Below, in pieces: positions 1 to 11,303 of a stretch of 64,000 nt of DNA. Location: positions 12,728,001 through 12,792,000 of the forward strand of contig BSBN01001807.1 of the NCBI GenBank assembly GCA_027924645.1. Reading direction: 5' to 3'. Made by a program: the position numbers and the translations under genes. The notes under the pieces were generated by a model. That model searched no databases, was not told the DNA's origin, and saw only the letters and a program-made list of their open reading frames with translations. Numbering within the stretch: position 1 is the stretch's first letter; each line of letters begins with the position of its first letter. The stretch comes from Cunninghamia lanceolata (lineage: Eukaryota; Streptophyta; Pinopsida; Cupressales; Cupressaceae).

Positions 1-665
1 TGGAAGTCTACACATAACCTTGTTTCTCCATTTTTCTTCTTGACGAGTACCACATTTTCTACCCATGTAGAATGCCTTACTAGAAAGATGATCTTAGTAG
101 CTAGCAACTTTTGTACTTCTTTGAAGATTAAAGGTTAAATTAGAGCATTGACAGGTCTTTGTTTCTCTTGGAAAGGCTTTATATTTGGCTTTAGTGGGAT
201 TGTATGAGTGATAATGGAAGTGTCAAACATTTTTAGATCCTCATACCCATAAGCAATGACATCCCTATAATCCTTCAATGCCTGAATAATATCTTCCCTT
301 TCTCTTTTACAATAGGTTTTTCCAATGAAAAAAATATTTTCAGTTCTGACTTCCCCTAGGTTATAAGTATCATATTTACCGCCTTTAGAATCAGAAGGCA
401 TTTTTTGTTTGGCTCTTGGATTATTGTCAAAGATCCTTTCTAAGGCCACCATGCCTTTTGGTATGTTGTTGGTCTTCAAGTTAATCACTCCCTCGTCGTC
501 GTCCTCAAAAGGTTCTTTTTCAACTTCATCCACGATTTGTCCTTCGAATGCTCTTGAATTAGTAATGAATTCTAGGATATGGTGGTCATCCTGAAAGATC
601 TGGAAGTTTCGTATGTTATCTGGTACTTTTGGTGCTAGGACCAACTCCATAGAAAATCTACTCAA
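1..665 (-). pseudogene. pol linker and N-terminal reverse transcriptase
   Basis: The 665-135 stretch is an open linker (MELVLAPKVPDN... to HTIPLKPNIKPFQEKQRPVN), the conserved lead-in to Ty3/gypsy RT. It reaches a TAA at about 134-132 where Gln is expected, and then continues in the same frame to the window edge with EVQKLLATKIIFLVRHSTWV, KKKNGETRLCVDF, the RT finger motif. The catalytic YxDD box lies outside the window. The first residue at 665 is not an ATG codon; this is an internal part of a polyprotein. Confidence 0.85.
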
Positions 666-689
666 CCTTGACTATGTCATTAGTTCAAG

Positions 690-1090
690 AGTACTGGTAG
701 CTACTGCAAGTGCATCTGAAATGTGATTCCTCCTTCTCGGGATCACTTATGTCAAAAGCTTCAAAATCTTCAATGAGGCTCCATGCTTTGTTCCTATAAT
801 CTGCAAGCCTTTTGTCATGGTAATCATATTGACTCCTTATCTACTTTACCACCAATTTTGAATCTCCTTGTACCTTTAGGCATTCTACTCCTTTCTTGTG
901 TGCAAAAATCAAACCTCTGCTTAATGCCTCATATTTAATCACATTGTTAGTACAGTTGAACTGTAATCAATAGGACACCAGAAATGCTTTGCCTTTGGGG
1001 CTCACTAATTCTACTCTTGCCCTAGCTCCTTGTTTTGAATGGGATCCATCAAATCTCAAGGTCCACATCTGATTTTTTGATGATACTTAT
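690..1090 (-). pseudogene. RNase H-like domain placed before RT
   Basis: Minus-strand translation from about 1068 shows the four acidic positions of the RNase H fold in order: D in RFDGSHS, E in KYEALS, D in QGDSKL, and, after a one-base frame change near 745, D in HISDALAVATS. Two nonsense codons fall at positions where Trp and Gln are expected. The domain sits between protease and RT, whereas the common plant Ty3/gypsy order is PR-RT-RH-INT. I recall similar PR-RNase H-RT polyproteins from plant genomes, so this may be a known subgroup related to Tat-type dual RNase H elements, but I cannot check. Function in the element would be RNA removal or a structural role. Confidence 0.75.
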
Positions 1091-1679
1091 CTCTTATGGA
1101 CTAGCTCTATGTAACCAACTTTCTAAACATGTATCCGTTCGACTGTCGGGGTAGAAGTACTTGACTCTTCTTCGATTTCTTCTGAAGAATGAATCTCTTC
1201 TATCAAGAAAATCAAGTCTTCTTTCGACTAGGCAAGGTCCACCTGGCCTTGTTAGCAAGAGTTTTCCTTGAGTGTGTTCATTACTTGTGCATCCATAACA
1301 ACAATGTTGGGTAGTCCATCTATATGTTTAATGGGATCAGGATCTACTTTTCTTGTCTGTTGGTCACTGTTTGTGCTAACCATTTCTTTGGTGCTATCTT
1401 GTCTAACTAGTAGCCTTGTGTTCCCTAAGGTGCTATCATTTGCTAGTAAAGATTCTGGATGTGATTCTTCATGAATATATTTTCTCACAACAACAATGCA
1501 TACTACACATGTTAATTCTGAATGATCGCACTAGTGAATTTGACACCAACTCGGGAGTAATAAATTATTTATACTAATGTCATCTCCTAGCATAACCTAA
1601 TCTATTTCTAATTTCTGAGCAAACTGTTCACACTTCAAATGTAAATTTAGACCTCTAGTTTCCCTATCACCTGTGGTGT

Positions 1680-2140
1680 CTTGAGAGCACGATGGTGGTC
1701 AAAATTTCATCCACCATATAAACACCTAATTCAACTTCAGTATAAGCCACCTCATTGTGATGATTGCATTATGTTATCATGTGTTTCAACCTAGGTTCAC
1801 TTTGAATTCTAATATAGTTTTGATTTCCTCTCTAGGGTAACCACAATTTGGAAAAATCAGTAACAAAATATCCATTCAAGCTCTTAGACCAGTCCCTACT
1901 CAACAACATCCCATATGCTTCAGGAATATCTACCACTTGAATATCAATATGTTGTTGGATCCTCGGATCATAAACTAATTGGATATGAACATCCTTAAGC
2001 TCTCCTATCACAGCGACCTCTGTCTTCTCTAGTTGTATCACCTTCTTCTGTGTGGGGGTTGGTGTCATTATGAGCTTTTTGCATGTTGAATAAGGCATCA
2101 CGTTACCAAATGCTCCTGAATCCACCAGGCAATCGTGAAA
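1680..2140 (-). pseudogene. retropepsin-like aspartic protease domain
   Basis: The minus-strand product contains CLVDSGAFGNVMPYSTCKKL, where D-S-G is the catalytic Asp motif of retroviral-type aspartic proteases. It is followed by beta-strand-like sequence and YGMLLSRDWSKSLNGYF, the C-terminal signature common in plant Ty3/gypsy proteases. The protease would cut the gag-pol polyprotein. It lies between gag and the RNase H-like domain on the same strand. The open part covers 2125-1832, about a full protease domain; downstream linker sequence is still readable to about 1680. Confidence 0.8.
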
Positions 2141-2639
2141 AATCTTCCCAAATATTCATCATTTCCCTCTATACATCGTCGTAGAGGCATCGATAGTAGC
2201 TACTACTTTCTCTTTTTCTTTAGATGCATTTGGTTTATCTAGGAACTTTATCAAAGCTTCCCTCTGACTGGGACAATTCTAAAGAATGTCAAAGATTGAC
2301 ATGTTAGACTTTGTCTTCTTGAGATCTTCAGTTATAACATATTTCATATCTGCAGTTGCATGAGATTTTGTGATTATCATAGGATTTGGCCTTGGCTATC
2401 CTTCAGTTTGAGCTCAAGGTGATAGGAGATTGTTATTGGCTTTGGGATCAGGAAGTGTGAGTCCATTGCTAGTGGTATGCCTATGGTAAAAGGACCTTTG
2501 GCCTTGTTCCTTATTAAGTAATTGTTCTTTCTTAGCTGAAAGGTCTAGACCTCATAAGTTTCATCAGATGTTTTGTTATCCTCTTCAAAAGGGAAGACAT
2601 AGGTATCCAAGACCATGGCTGTATTTATGCTGTTATTAT

Positions 2640-4030
2640 TTTCTTAGACTATGTTGTAGGAAGTTTGTGAGTCTACATGTGCAATTCTAGCCATCTTTTC
2701 CATTTGGAGGCAATCTAGCTCAGAATGATCTGCTGTATCATGTAACCTACACCAATTAACCATATGGTTTAATTCAGCCATGTTTACTGTATTGGATGTA
2801 TTGGCAACCCCTTGATTTCCCTCATTTGGCTCATTACCTAAATTTGTCACCCATTGTTGTTAGGTTGCATTGCCTGTTGAATGGTCTTTGATTGTAATTC
2901 TGGTTCTAGTTTTGGAAATTAGCTTGGTTTTGAAAGTTGTTCTAATTATAATCTTGTGAAGGATTTAACCTAAATTGAGTGAGCTCATTTGTGACCTAGG
3001 ACAATGTCTTTTTCACTGCTTCTACTTCAAAATGTTAGATGCATAGTTTGGTTAGAAATTGGTTGACTTACTTGTGCATTGGCCTGAATATTGTTTGGAG
3101 CTGCCCGAGTCATGGTGGGTTTCTTGAAAAATGATTTTCCACTATTGATAACAGACATTTGATGATTATTTTGGTTTAGATTGGGCCATGTTATTGCAGG
3201 TGTTGCAAATGCTTGGTTTGTTGGCTGATGCATGGCTAGAGGTATTGGGTTCAACAAGGGCATGTTACTAGCCAAAGCATTGTTTATTTCAGGTAGCTAA
3301 TTTGGTCCTCCTAAGTATCCCAATGAAGGAATAGAACCATTAATCCCCCCAGGGGAGGGATCAATTTAGTGCTATAGTTCAGTAGCCTATGTTTTGGCCA
3401 AAGTGTCTATGTCTGTTGGGGTTTGAGTCCTTCTCAAGAACATACCAGTCAAAGGGTCAATTGCTTTTAAATAGACCTGAATGGATGCATCTTCTGCTTT
3501 TATGTATGGTGTAGCTAACCTCTTGTACAACCTCTGAAATCTAGTGTTAAACATTGTCAAAAGTTTGTTTGGTTCTTTTTTACATGTGGCGAATTGATGG
3601 TAAAGGATAGCTGGATGTACATATGTTTGAAATTGTTTAATGAAAGTTGTTTCCAATTCTAGCCATGAAGAGATCAAATTTGAGGGTTGGCTAAGATACC
3701 ACCTATATGCAAAATCTCCTAATGAATAGGGAAATAGTCTACAAACCACATCTTCATGGGCTATTTGTGATCATATTGCAACATCTTTAAAGGCTTGTAT
3801 ATGTTCCTTTGCTATCTTACTTTCCCCATAAATGTACTTTGCACAAAAATTCTTTGGGTTTATGGGTAAATCATGAATCCCTTTAGGCACAGTCCCTAAA
3901 GGGGAATTTTTAGAAGGAAAGAAAGCCATTTGTTGAAATGGGATAGGTGAAATGACATGGTTAAATGTGGGTTGCTGATTCAATGAAAAGGAAAAAGGTT
4001 GATTGTTATGTCTTCGTCTTACACTTCTTG
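2640..4030 (-). pseudogene. gag of the Ty3/gypsy-type element
   Basis: The gag-type structural protein would form the particle and bind the RNA. Minus-strand translation gives a proline/glutamine-rich N-terminus, a capsid-like helical block beginning near 3755 (CRLFPYSLGDFAYRWYLSQP), then a low-complexity Asn/Gln/Pro region, and near 2750-2700 a Cys/His cluster (WC..H....HSE..DC) resembling a zinc knuckle of these elements. One frame is kept across 3983-3240, interrupted by TGA at about 3768 and several TAG/TAA codons near 3385-3290, each where Gln or Trp would fit. Broken, so not functional as it stands. Confidence 0.75.
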
Positions 4031-5250
4031 CCCTAGTGGGGAACTCTTACTCAAAGAAATCTCCCTTGTTAGGTGAAGATCTCAAAATCCTCCTAAATCT
4101 TTCAAGATAAAAGAAATTTATACACTCCAGTTTGAAGTTCTAATGAAGTAAATTCAAGAGGCCCTCCTTGTAGCATTGATTCTATTGATTGTCTATTTAA
4201 AACACATACAACATAGGCAAGATGAGATTCAACCTACCTCTTCTAACAGGATAACTGATCTAGAAAAGGATCAACTAGCCCCAAGGTCTAGGGAGTTGGG
4301 TCACAACTATGTTGCACAAGCATAGGATAAATGTGGATGGTTTACTAAGGGGTCTTGGTCTCCTAATTATTCAAACTGGATCTGAATTGATTTATAATTC
4401 ACTGCTATTTAAAGAAAGTTCAAAAGATAATAAAGAATTCAAGAGAAGTAAATGAAGCAACACTTGTATTTTCTGCCTTTATTTCAACACATCTATTTGA
4501 GAAATTCACTAACTGTAGTATTAAAATTAGTCTGTAAACTCAATCATTGTACTATCAGTGCAACATTCAAAGGATTTTTTTTTTAAATAAATAAAATGAA
4601 TTATAATTTTGATTATTGTATTTCACACACAAATCAGAAATAAAATCTAGATTTTTAAGCCCAAATTTAGAATTTCTCAAACAAATACAGAAGTAAAGAT
4701 TGAAGTTTGAAGCACTACACCAGATACACGAAGATAGATCCAGAGGAACTGACAACCATCTTGTATTAATTTCTTTGAATTTAAGTACAAGATATAAATC
4801 CAACAAGAACACCAAAATTACGGTTCTATTTCCAAAAGAACGATCTCCTCTATGCTAAAATGCTGTAAAAACTAATTAATCTGTTAAAAAACTTGAAAAA
4901 GATAAGTATGGACTAACAACCCAATTCTTCAACTTTCAGACCCTTGGACAAAAATAGGTGCCTCCCTTTTATAGGCGTCCAAAAAGTACAACACAAAATG
5001 CCTTACAATACATGCAATACCTTTGTACCTCATTTTTATCACCAATCTCATGTAACTCAAAAAGCAATTCTAACAATAGAACTAATTTTGCATGTTAATC
5101 TCTAAGTTTGATTTTTCAACTCAAAGACATGTAAAAAAGGAAAACAAAGAAGTTTCGTAGGGCCCAATTTATAAAATAATGGTGTTCCCTTTTTACAAAA
5201 TTTGGATATTAAAAATTCCTTAACACAAAAAATATCCAAGTCTAAAAATA
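4031..5250. other. intergenic or LTR/leader candidate, no gene
   Basis: No supported coding sequence. The minus strand carries a TATA-like box near 4970 and an AATAAA-type signal near 4480, about 490 bp downstream, an arrangement expected of an LTR. A sequence starting TGTTAAGG on the minus strand at about 5226 could be an LTR start, but no matching end, primer site or second copy is visible, so LTR identity is a guess. Confidence 0.3.
4965..4975 (-). promoter_or_regulatory. TATA-like box, minus strand
   Basis: Minus strand reads CCTATAAAAGG, a near-consensus plant TATA box, upstream of the minus-strand gag-pol remnant. It may be the promoter in a degraded LTR. No transcription evidence is available from sequence. 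Confidence 0.4.
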
Positions 5251-5253
5251 GAC

Positions 5254-8200
5254 TTAATGTGAACTGGTTGCCCCTGTAGAAGACTGCGCCTTTTTATATT
5301 TAGCAAAATTTGATAAAAGTCGATCCACTCTATCCACCTCTAGCCCATTTAACCATTCGGTCTTGAATTTGAATGTATCAAAATATTGAGAGACTTGTTC
5401 ACACTTTCTTTCCATTTTGCTTATATCCACCACTACCAATTTAAAATGAGCTTTAGATTCCACAAACTTGGCAAGCACATTTTCATCAAAACCTGGAGTT
5501 CTCAACCAATCATCCATTTTCTTTTTGAAGACTTCTTTCACTTTATCTAGAGACTCTAGTCTATACTTATCATGTGAATATATTTTTGGGTCAACAACTA
5601 CCTTGACAAAAGTTTCAAAAATAGCAATATACTCATATATTTCCTGATACAACTTCAACAACACAGGACGGTATTCCACTATTTTCTCTATCTTGTATTG
5701 AGTGACTTTTATACAAAACTTGAGAAAACTGGGCTCCTCATCATGCAAAATCTTAGATTCTAACAATTCTTCTTGCCTCATTTTTCCAATTTGTTTCACA
5801 GTTCTCAAAATATGTTCCAATTTTGCACTATCTCCTGGAATTTTTGACAAAAGTGTCTATTTCCCATTCCAACCTACAAGCTTCATCATAGTATGGATAA
5901 TATTTATCAAAAATATCAAAAGCTTCTGTTAAGATCTTAGATACCCATCTATCAATTACAGATGATTTCTCCTTCATTTCCTATAGGGCATCAACTTCTT
6001 GCTTTGTCATTAGCACAGGAACATCTACCGTAGCTGGCTATTCTAAAATAGGTGCTAGAAGACCTTTAAAAATGATTTCATTTGACTTAGCTACAACTTC
6101 AAACCATCTTTCATTTTGTTGTCCTTCTCCATTCTTTTCCTCTTCAAATGGAACATTCTCTGTTGTCCAAGAGATAGTTTCACTTGACTCTGCTAAAGAG
6201 ACAGCTTCACTTGACTCTGCTTATGGAACATTCTCTGTTGTAACTTGGACTTTATCAGTTTCTTCTTTCTCTTATTCTTCTCTCTCTCCTTCTCTCTTAA
6301 AACTTTGTTTTTCCTTAGGAATTTGCCTTTTCCCAGGGTACTCCTCAGGCATGTGTTTTGTTTTCTACTCAGAAGCAGGAGATGGAAATACAACATTCCT
6401 AAATGTACCTTGTGGCATTTCTATCCCAACCACTTGCTCCCCTGTATCTGATCGTTGGCAAATTGCCTCTCTTTGGGGAATAACTTGAACCAAAGGCTTA
6501 GCCCCTAACCCAGATGTTATTCCTGCAACCCCTTCCTTGTACATTATGGAAGTCTCATCAAACTTTTCTTTGACAACCCTTAACACATCCTCCAGAGAAT
6601 CAGTATGCATAGAGATTCCACTTTTTGTAGTTTTTGGAGGCTTCCCTTGTGTTTTCTATCTTTTGGGTGTTTGTGACCCTGAAGCTGAAGATTCACCTTT
6701 TCCTCATTTCCTATCCTGTGGAGTAGGTGGCACAACATTCCAAAGTTTTTTATTTATCCCAGTCATGCTTCTTTCAATTACATTGGCACTGAATTCTCTT
6801 ATGGAGTTCTCTTCCTTCAATGCCCAGTTAAGAGGGTCCAATTCTTTCTTATCAATAGTATCTAAATGATACACATGATCTAGCAGAATACCATCATTAG
6901 AAAACTCCTCTGGTATGTCATCCCTTAACCGAATTCTCTCATTTGAAAAGCAGTAAGATGAGTATATTGTTTTTTTCTCACATCAAAATTGTCTTTACAA
7001 TTTACCCAAAAGTCTTCGAGAGAATGTTTATGTTTAAAATCCATTGTAGGAAACAATTGATTAAGTTTACCTACAAGATCAAAGTCTTTGCTAGCTTCGT
7101 AAACCTTCAAATTAAGAGCCTTTAGCTCTTCTGCTATTGTTTTGTCTACCACAATCAAGGGGCATTCATAAAATCCAAGTTCAGAAGGATACTTCACCCC
7201 TAATTTATGCTTGCCTGATAATTTTAGATGCACCTCACTGATTTGTCGGGAGAACTCCATCAGAATGATCTTATCACTGCAACATCTTGGGAGGAGGAAT
7301 GGTGCTCTATTGAACCCTACAATTTTGATGTAAGTAGACCAAGGAAACTAAATAAACCACTATCCCGAGGTTTTGATCAAATCCATGGCTTTTTCTAACA
7401 TTCTCCAAGATGGATCACATGTCAACTGCAAAATGATTGCATATAAGAATGAATCATTGACCCTTTTGAAATTTTTTTCAGCCTCTTTCAATTCTAGTTG
7501 GGGATAGTAATCTCAAATCCTATTTTCTCCAGGATCTTCTCCTCTTACTCCCACAACAATTAACCCTAGAAAATTTCCAACTCTGGTAGCTAACCAAATG
7601 ATGTATGATGCATATAAAACTTTTTAACTTGCACGATAAACATGAATTGTGCATGCAAATTATTAGAAACTATGGTTTCCCAGTCCAAACAAGTCTCCCC
7701 TTTGATAGTGAAGTAGATAAATTGAAACATCCATGTCTCATATGTCCTAGATTCCTCCCTGCCAAAAGCTCCGCTGAGTAAGGTGATAATATCAACAATT
7801 TCTCCTTGAAAATCCACCCTTGTCAACCTAGAAGGCACCTTGGAAGTAAGCTTCTTGGGATTTGATAACCAATGCTTGTTCAGATATCCCTTATTGTCAC
7901 TAACATCCAAATTATATTGTTTAGTGACCTTGGCAACAGTCAACAAAATGGCCTCCCTATACACTGGCATGTCAAACAATCAGCAAAATGGCCTCCCTAT
8001 ACACTGGCATGTCAAAGACCAATCTGATCATTAGGGCCGTAATATCTAGCAAAAGATCTCCATTTGAATCAAAATACTTCCTCTCCTCTGGGTTATAATG
8101 GTGATCTAGAGTGAGGATAAGCTCTGAACATTGGGCAATTAATGGAAAACTAACCACATGTCCCAATCCAGATTCTGCAATTCTCTTTGCTCTAAGAGTG

Positions 8201-8480
8201 ACATTTTCCCCAAATGTTTCATGTTTAAACTCTTGTAGGTCCACATGCCTTAGTTATGTGTTATGTTCATTAGTTCACTTTTTAATTTTGAGTCCTTAGA
8301 AACCCCTTGAAATTGATATTGCATTATTACAGGTTGTTCCTTCTTCTTTTTCTAGTTCTATTGCTTCTTTGGTTGTTGCTCTGATCCTTCTTCTACCTCT
8401 TATTTAATTTATTTAACAGACTTATCAGAATATGATAAGGTCTCTTTGCTTTGGTAGGCTAATGTCTCTCCCTTAGACAT
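5254..8480 (-). pseudogene. long unrecognised broken ORF (~1,075 codons)
   Basis: I do not recognise this protein. Minus-strand reading can be followed from an ATG at 8480 (MSKGETLAYQSKETLSYSDK) to a stop near 5254 (ending SSTGATSSH), through pieces at 8244-7972, 7979-7590, about 7560-7270, 7260-6925, 6610-6365 and 5850-5254. Landmarks are VFDMPVYREAILL, KVPSRLTRVDFQGEIVDI, WMFQFIYF, LSGKHKLGVKYPSELGF and an acidic/lysine-rich middle. The pieces are separated by stops and frameshifts, one caused by a visible 40-bp tandem duplication. The C-terminal ~200 residues are helical and charged. It lies just upstream of, and on the same strand as, the Ty3-type gag, so it could be an additional TE ORF; it could also be a separate TE or a host gene. 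No catalytic motif seen. Confidence 0.55.
7944..8016. repeat. 40-bp tandem duplication inside the broken ORF
   Basis: A 33-bp stretch starting CAAAATGGCCTCCCTATACA at 7944 recurs exactly at 7984, a period of 40 bp. Because 40 is not a multiple of three, the duplication shifts the minus-strand frame; the encoded FDMPVYREAILL appears at the end of one open piece and the start of the next. Confidence 0.95.
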
Positions 8481-8579
8481 TTAATTAACTTGAAGGAACA
8501 AGAGGGATGTATAAAAATCCAGGAAAAATTGAAATGAACATTAAATTCTAAGCATTTTGAGTGTTTTTGTGTTTTGGTA
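8481..8579. other. short spacer, nothing recognised
   Basis: AT-rich sequence upstream of the minus-strand broken ORF. No gene or element end seen. Confidence 0.3.
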
Positions 8580-9375
8580 GGATCGTGGGACCATTTTGGC
8601 TTTTTTGACCTAGGTCCAAAAGTGGACTTGGGGCCCACAGTCTACTCCACTTTAAGTGAGCAGAAGAAAATTGGTTTTTAGGATTAACTTACTCAAAAGG
8701 TCAAAAGATTGATTCGGACCTGAAATCCTGATCGGGTCTTCATGCTAGGTTTTTAGGATGTTGCAGGGGGCAAATCATTGGGGGAAACTTGGTTTTCTGG
8801 AACTTCAAAGCTTTGAGTTCAACATGTCTTTTGGGACTCAAAGTTCTAAAAGGGATATCACATTCAAAGGCAGATGTGGGAACCATTTTGGATTTTGGAC
8901 TTTAAACTCTAAGGTTGAAAGACCTTTCGGTGCCCGAGGTCCAAATCCAATTTTTGGTCCTTTTGAAGTTTTGGGCCAAAGGAACTTTCATGGATCGAAG
9001 TCTCGAAAGGGGTGTAGACTTAGTGTTTTAGGATACCCTATGGGTAGTGGGACTGAATTTGTTTTTAGGCACTTGAAGCTATGGCCGAAAGACCTTTTGA
9101 GGCTCGAAGTCCCGAAAGGGTTCACAATTTTAAAAAATTCCTTAAACTCTCCCCACATAAGGTGGGACTAAATTTAGATTTTGGATTTTAAGGTTTTGAA
9201 GGCCAAAGGACTAATTAGGTCTCAGGATTTCGATCAACCTTGATAACTTAGACTATGAATCTATTTGCATGAGAGGCCAGACCAAATTCAAATTTAGGCT
9301 TTTAGTTCTGTGGGGTCAAATAACCAATCGGGGCCCAAGGTCCTGAAAGAATCTTGTAACTTGGTCCTTTGAACT
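8580..9375. repeat. degenerate ~110-120-bp tandem-like repeats
   Basis: Variants of the phrase GGCC(A/G)AAAGRAC followed by a CGAAGTC/CCCGAAAGG block recur at about 8911, 8975, 9083, 9202 and 9314, often preceded by GTGGGACTRAATTT. Spacing is about 110-120 bp in the clearest part. The units are strongly diverged. Related phrases in the same orientation appear at 15050-15330. The plus-strand open frame over 8758-9171 is just translation of this repeat. Confidence 0.6.
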
Positions 9376-9412
9376 GTTGATTTTTAAAATGCCAAATTTA
9401 CCCTTGAGGCCT

Positions 9413-11154
9413 TGGTGGTGCCTACATATTTTTAGTGTTTTAAGTTGGGTATGTAAGTGTTCATTTCTATTCCCTTAAACCCCTAAAAGCCTTTTCACCT
9501 TAACCCCTTAGGTCATGCACTTTAGTTCTAATTCCTTGTTGACCGCCTGTAGAAGGTTCCCGGTTGTCTAAGTCACAACTTGAAGCCTTTGTTTTTGTCA
9601 AGTGACCGTCCCCTTGTCTTAGCCTTACTTGTTGTCACCTATAAAAAAATAAACCTTAAGTTCTAAGTTTGGGAGCCTTATAAAGTGAATATCACAGCAT
9701 CACGGTACATCATCAATAACGTCATCTTTCCCCTGCACGGCCATGATAGGGTGACATCTATCCAAGTGGTGGGGCTTGCTGCTATTCAATCGAGGAGTCC
9801 TGCATTGAGATCGTATGTTTCCAAGTGTCAAAGCTGGAGATGATCTATAGGAGAAGTCAAGATCCAACGATTGTGCATGTGCAGAGGAGGATCTTGGCAG
9901 AAGAATATTCACCGCAAGGTCGCAATATGGTGACACGTGGCTTCATCTTAACTAAAGAAGTGAAAGAAAAATGAAATAGAGACATGTGGGGCCTTTTGCA
10001 TGCCTGTGCAAGGTAGTTTGGTGGTGGGTCATTTCTGGCTGCGATGCTACGAGATGGCGCCATGTGTTAGGGTCGGTTAAGGTGCCGATGCAGTCAATAG
10101 AGGGAGTACATCTTACATGGCTTGTTTCTATTGGCGATGGACTTTTCAATGCTGGGGGACATGGATTTTCAATCTTGATGGGTGATTCTTGATTGTCGAT
10201 CTCACAAGAGGGGAGCTTGAATCTACGATCAAGGTTTAAAATTTGAAGCGACTGTTTGTGAACATCATTCCCGTGCGCCTCCACTCTGCAGTTAATGAAT
10301 CTGTTGTACGACCATGGATAGGATATCAAATCTTCTCATCCAAGCGAGGTCCAAGTTGCTTCGCTGGTGGGTCTTCACCAAGAATCTGACTGCTTTAGCT
10401 ACTCAATTAATTAAGGATCTGATTATTTCATAGAAAATTTGTAAGGATTTGATCATCTCATTTAGGGAGTTTGTCAGAATGTAGGTGGCTGGAAGCTTGT
10501 TGCTCCTTAAAAAGGAATTCAGGGCCATTCTACAGGGGAATTTTTTCTTTTTGACTTTGGGTATAAGGTATCCACATTTTTGGAGGGCATTTTCTATTGC
10601 AGACTTGGTTCTTCTTCTTGGTGTAGAGGTATTTTTTGTTTTGTAAATGAATAAATTTCTGAATGACAATGTTCTTTCTAGATTGAGTTATATGAAAAAC
10701 ATTATTTGTGTGTGTTATCTGTGATTGTCTCCTTGGGTATTCTTATTTTTATTTTGAGTAAGGTTGCTAAGGGTTTCTGAACTCTTTCATGTACATTTGC
10801 TATGTGAGATGTTTGATTTGATGCATCTATTTAAGGAATGGATTAAATTGCTTTGAGTCAGGGATAGGGGAAATGTGTTATATCAAGGGATTATTGAAGC
10901 ATAGAGTCACAAATAATACCTTTTCTTGGACATATTACTGTGAGGCAGTAATATTTTATCTTGGGTCCTCTAGATATGAAGTTTTGTTGTCATGAGGGAA
11001 CATTTGCAGTAATGGGTATGACTCTATTGCCCTGATAAAGCACTGGTCTAAGGATTTGTTTGTCCAAAGGGTCCAAAAAAATCTAATAATTTAAAAGATA
11101 AATTAATCAAAACCATTTTATGTTTTATTTTGTTTTAGGTTAGGGTCTTGCATG
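9413..11154. repeat. 1.74-kb direct repeat, left copy
   Basis: Aligns by eye over its whole length with 12508-14251, at roughly 88-90% identity with mostly transition differences and small gaps. It carries a TATA-like CTTATAAAG near 9675, an ACACGTGG G-box-like site near 9935 and AATAAA-like sequence near 10650. Size and spacing suggest LTRs of an element with a short interior, but no primer-binding site, polypurine tract or target duplication is visible at the repeat ends, so an ordinary segmental duplication remains possible. Confidence 0.85.
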
Positions 11155-11303
11155 TATTTTAGAACCCCCTATATGTGCAGGCCTTCATAATAGTTTTCGA
11201 AGTGAATATACTTCAGCTGTTCCAGTTTGTTCACTGAGAGGTGAATCTACAAAAGGAGATATATTTTAGAACACTGAGTGTAGTCATGGCATAATTTATA
11301 AAG

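Larger units (their letters stand above)
1..4030 (-). mobile_element. Ty3/gypsy-type LTR retrotransposon, 5' part, decayed
   Basis: Read on the minus strand the order is gag (about 4030-2640), protease (about 2140-1680), an RNase H-like domain (1090-690), a linker and the first part of reverse transcriptase (665-1). The element leaves the window at position 1, so most of RT and any integrase and 3' LTR are not visible. Long stretches keep one frame and are interrupted mainly by TAA/TAG codons where glutamine is expected, plus at least one frameshift. No intact 5' LTR or primer-binding site could be placed, although a TATA-like site lies upstream at 4965-4975. The Ty3/gypsy assignment rests on the DSG protease and on the RT start motif; the lineage is inferred. 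Confidence 0.85.

Noticed and set aside
409..594. Plus-strand ORF with Ser-rich run
   Set aside because: Antisense shadow of the pol linker.
6072..6869. Plus-strand hydrophobic ORFs
   Set aside because: Antisense shadows of the charged middle of the minus-strand broken ORF.
7040..8240. Assigning the broken ORF to a named plant transposon or mobile-domain family
   Set aside because: Only a vague resemblance from memory; no diagnostic catalytic or zinc-binding motif was seen.
8758..9171. 137-codon plus-strand ORF
   Set aside because: Falls entirely on the degenerate ~110-bp repeat, and the reading changes character from unit to unit.
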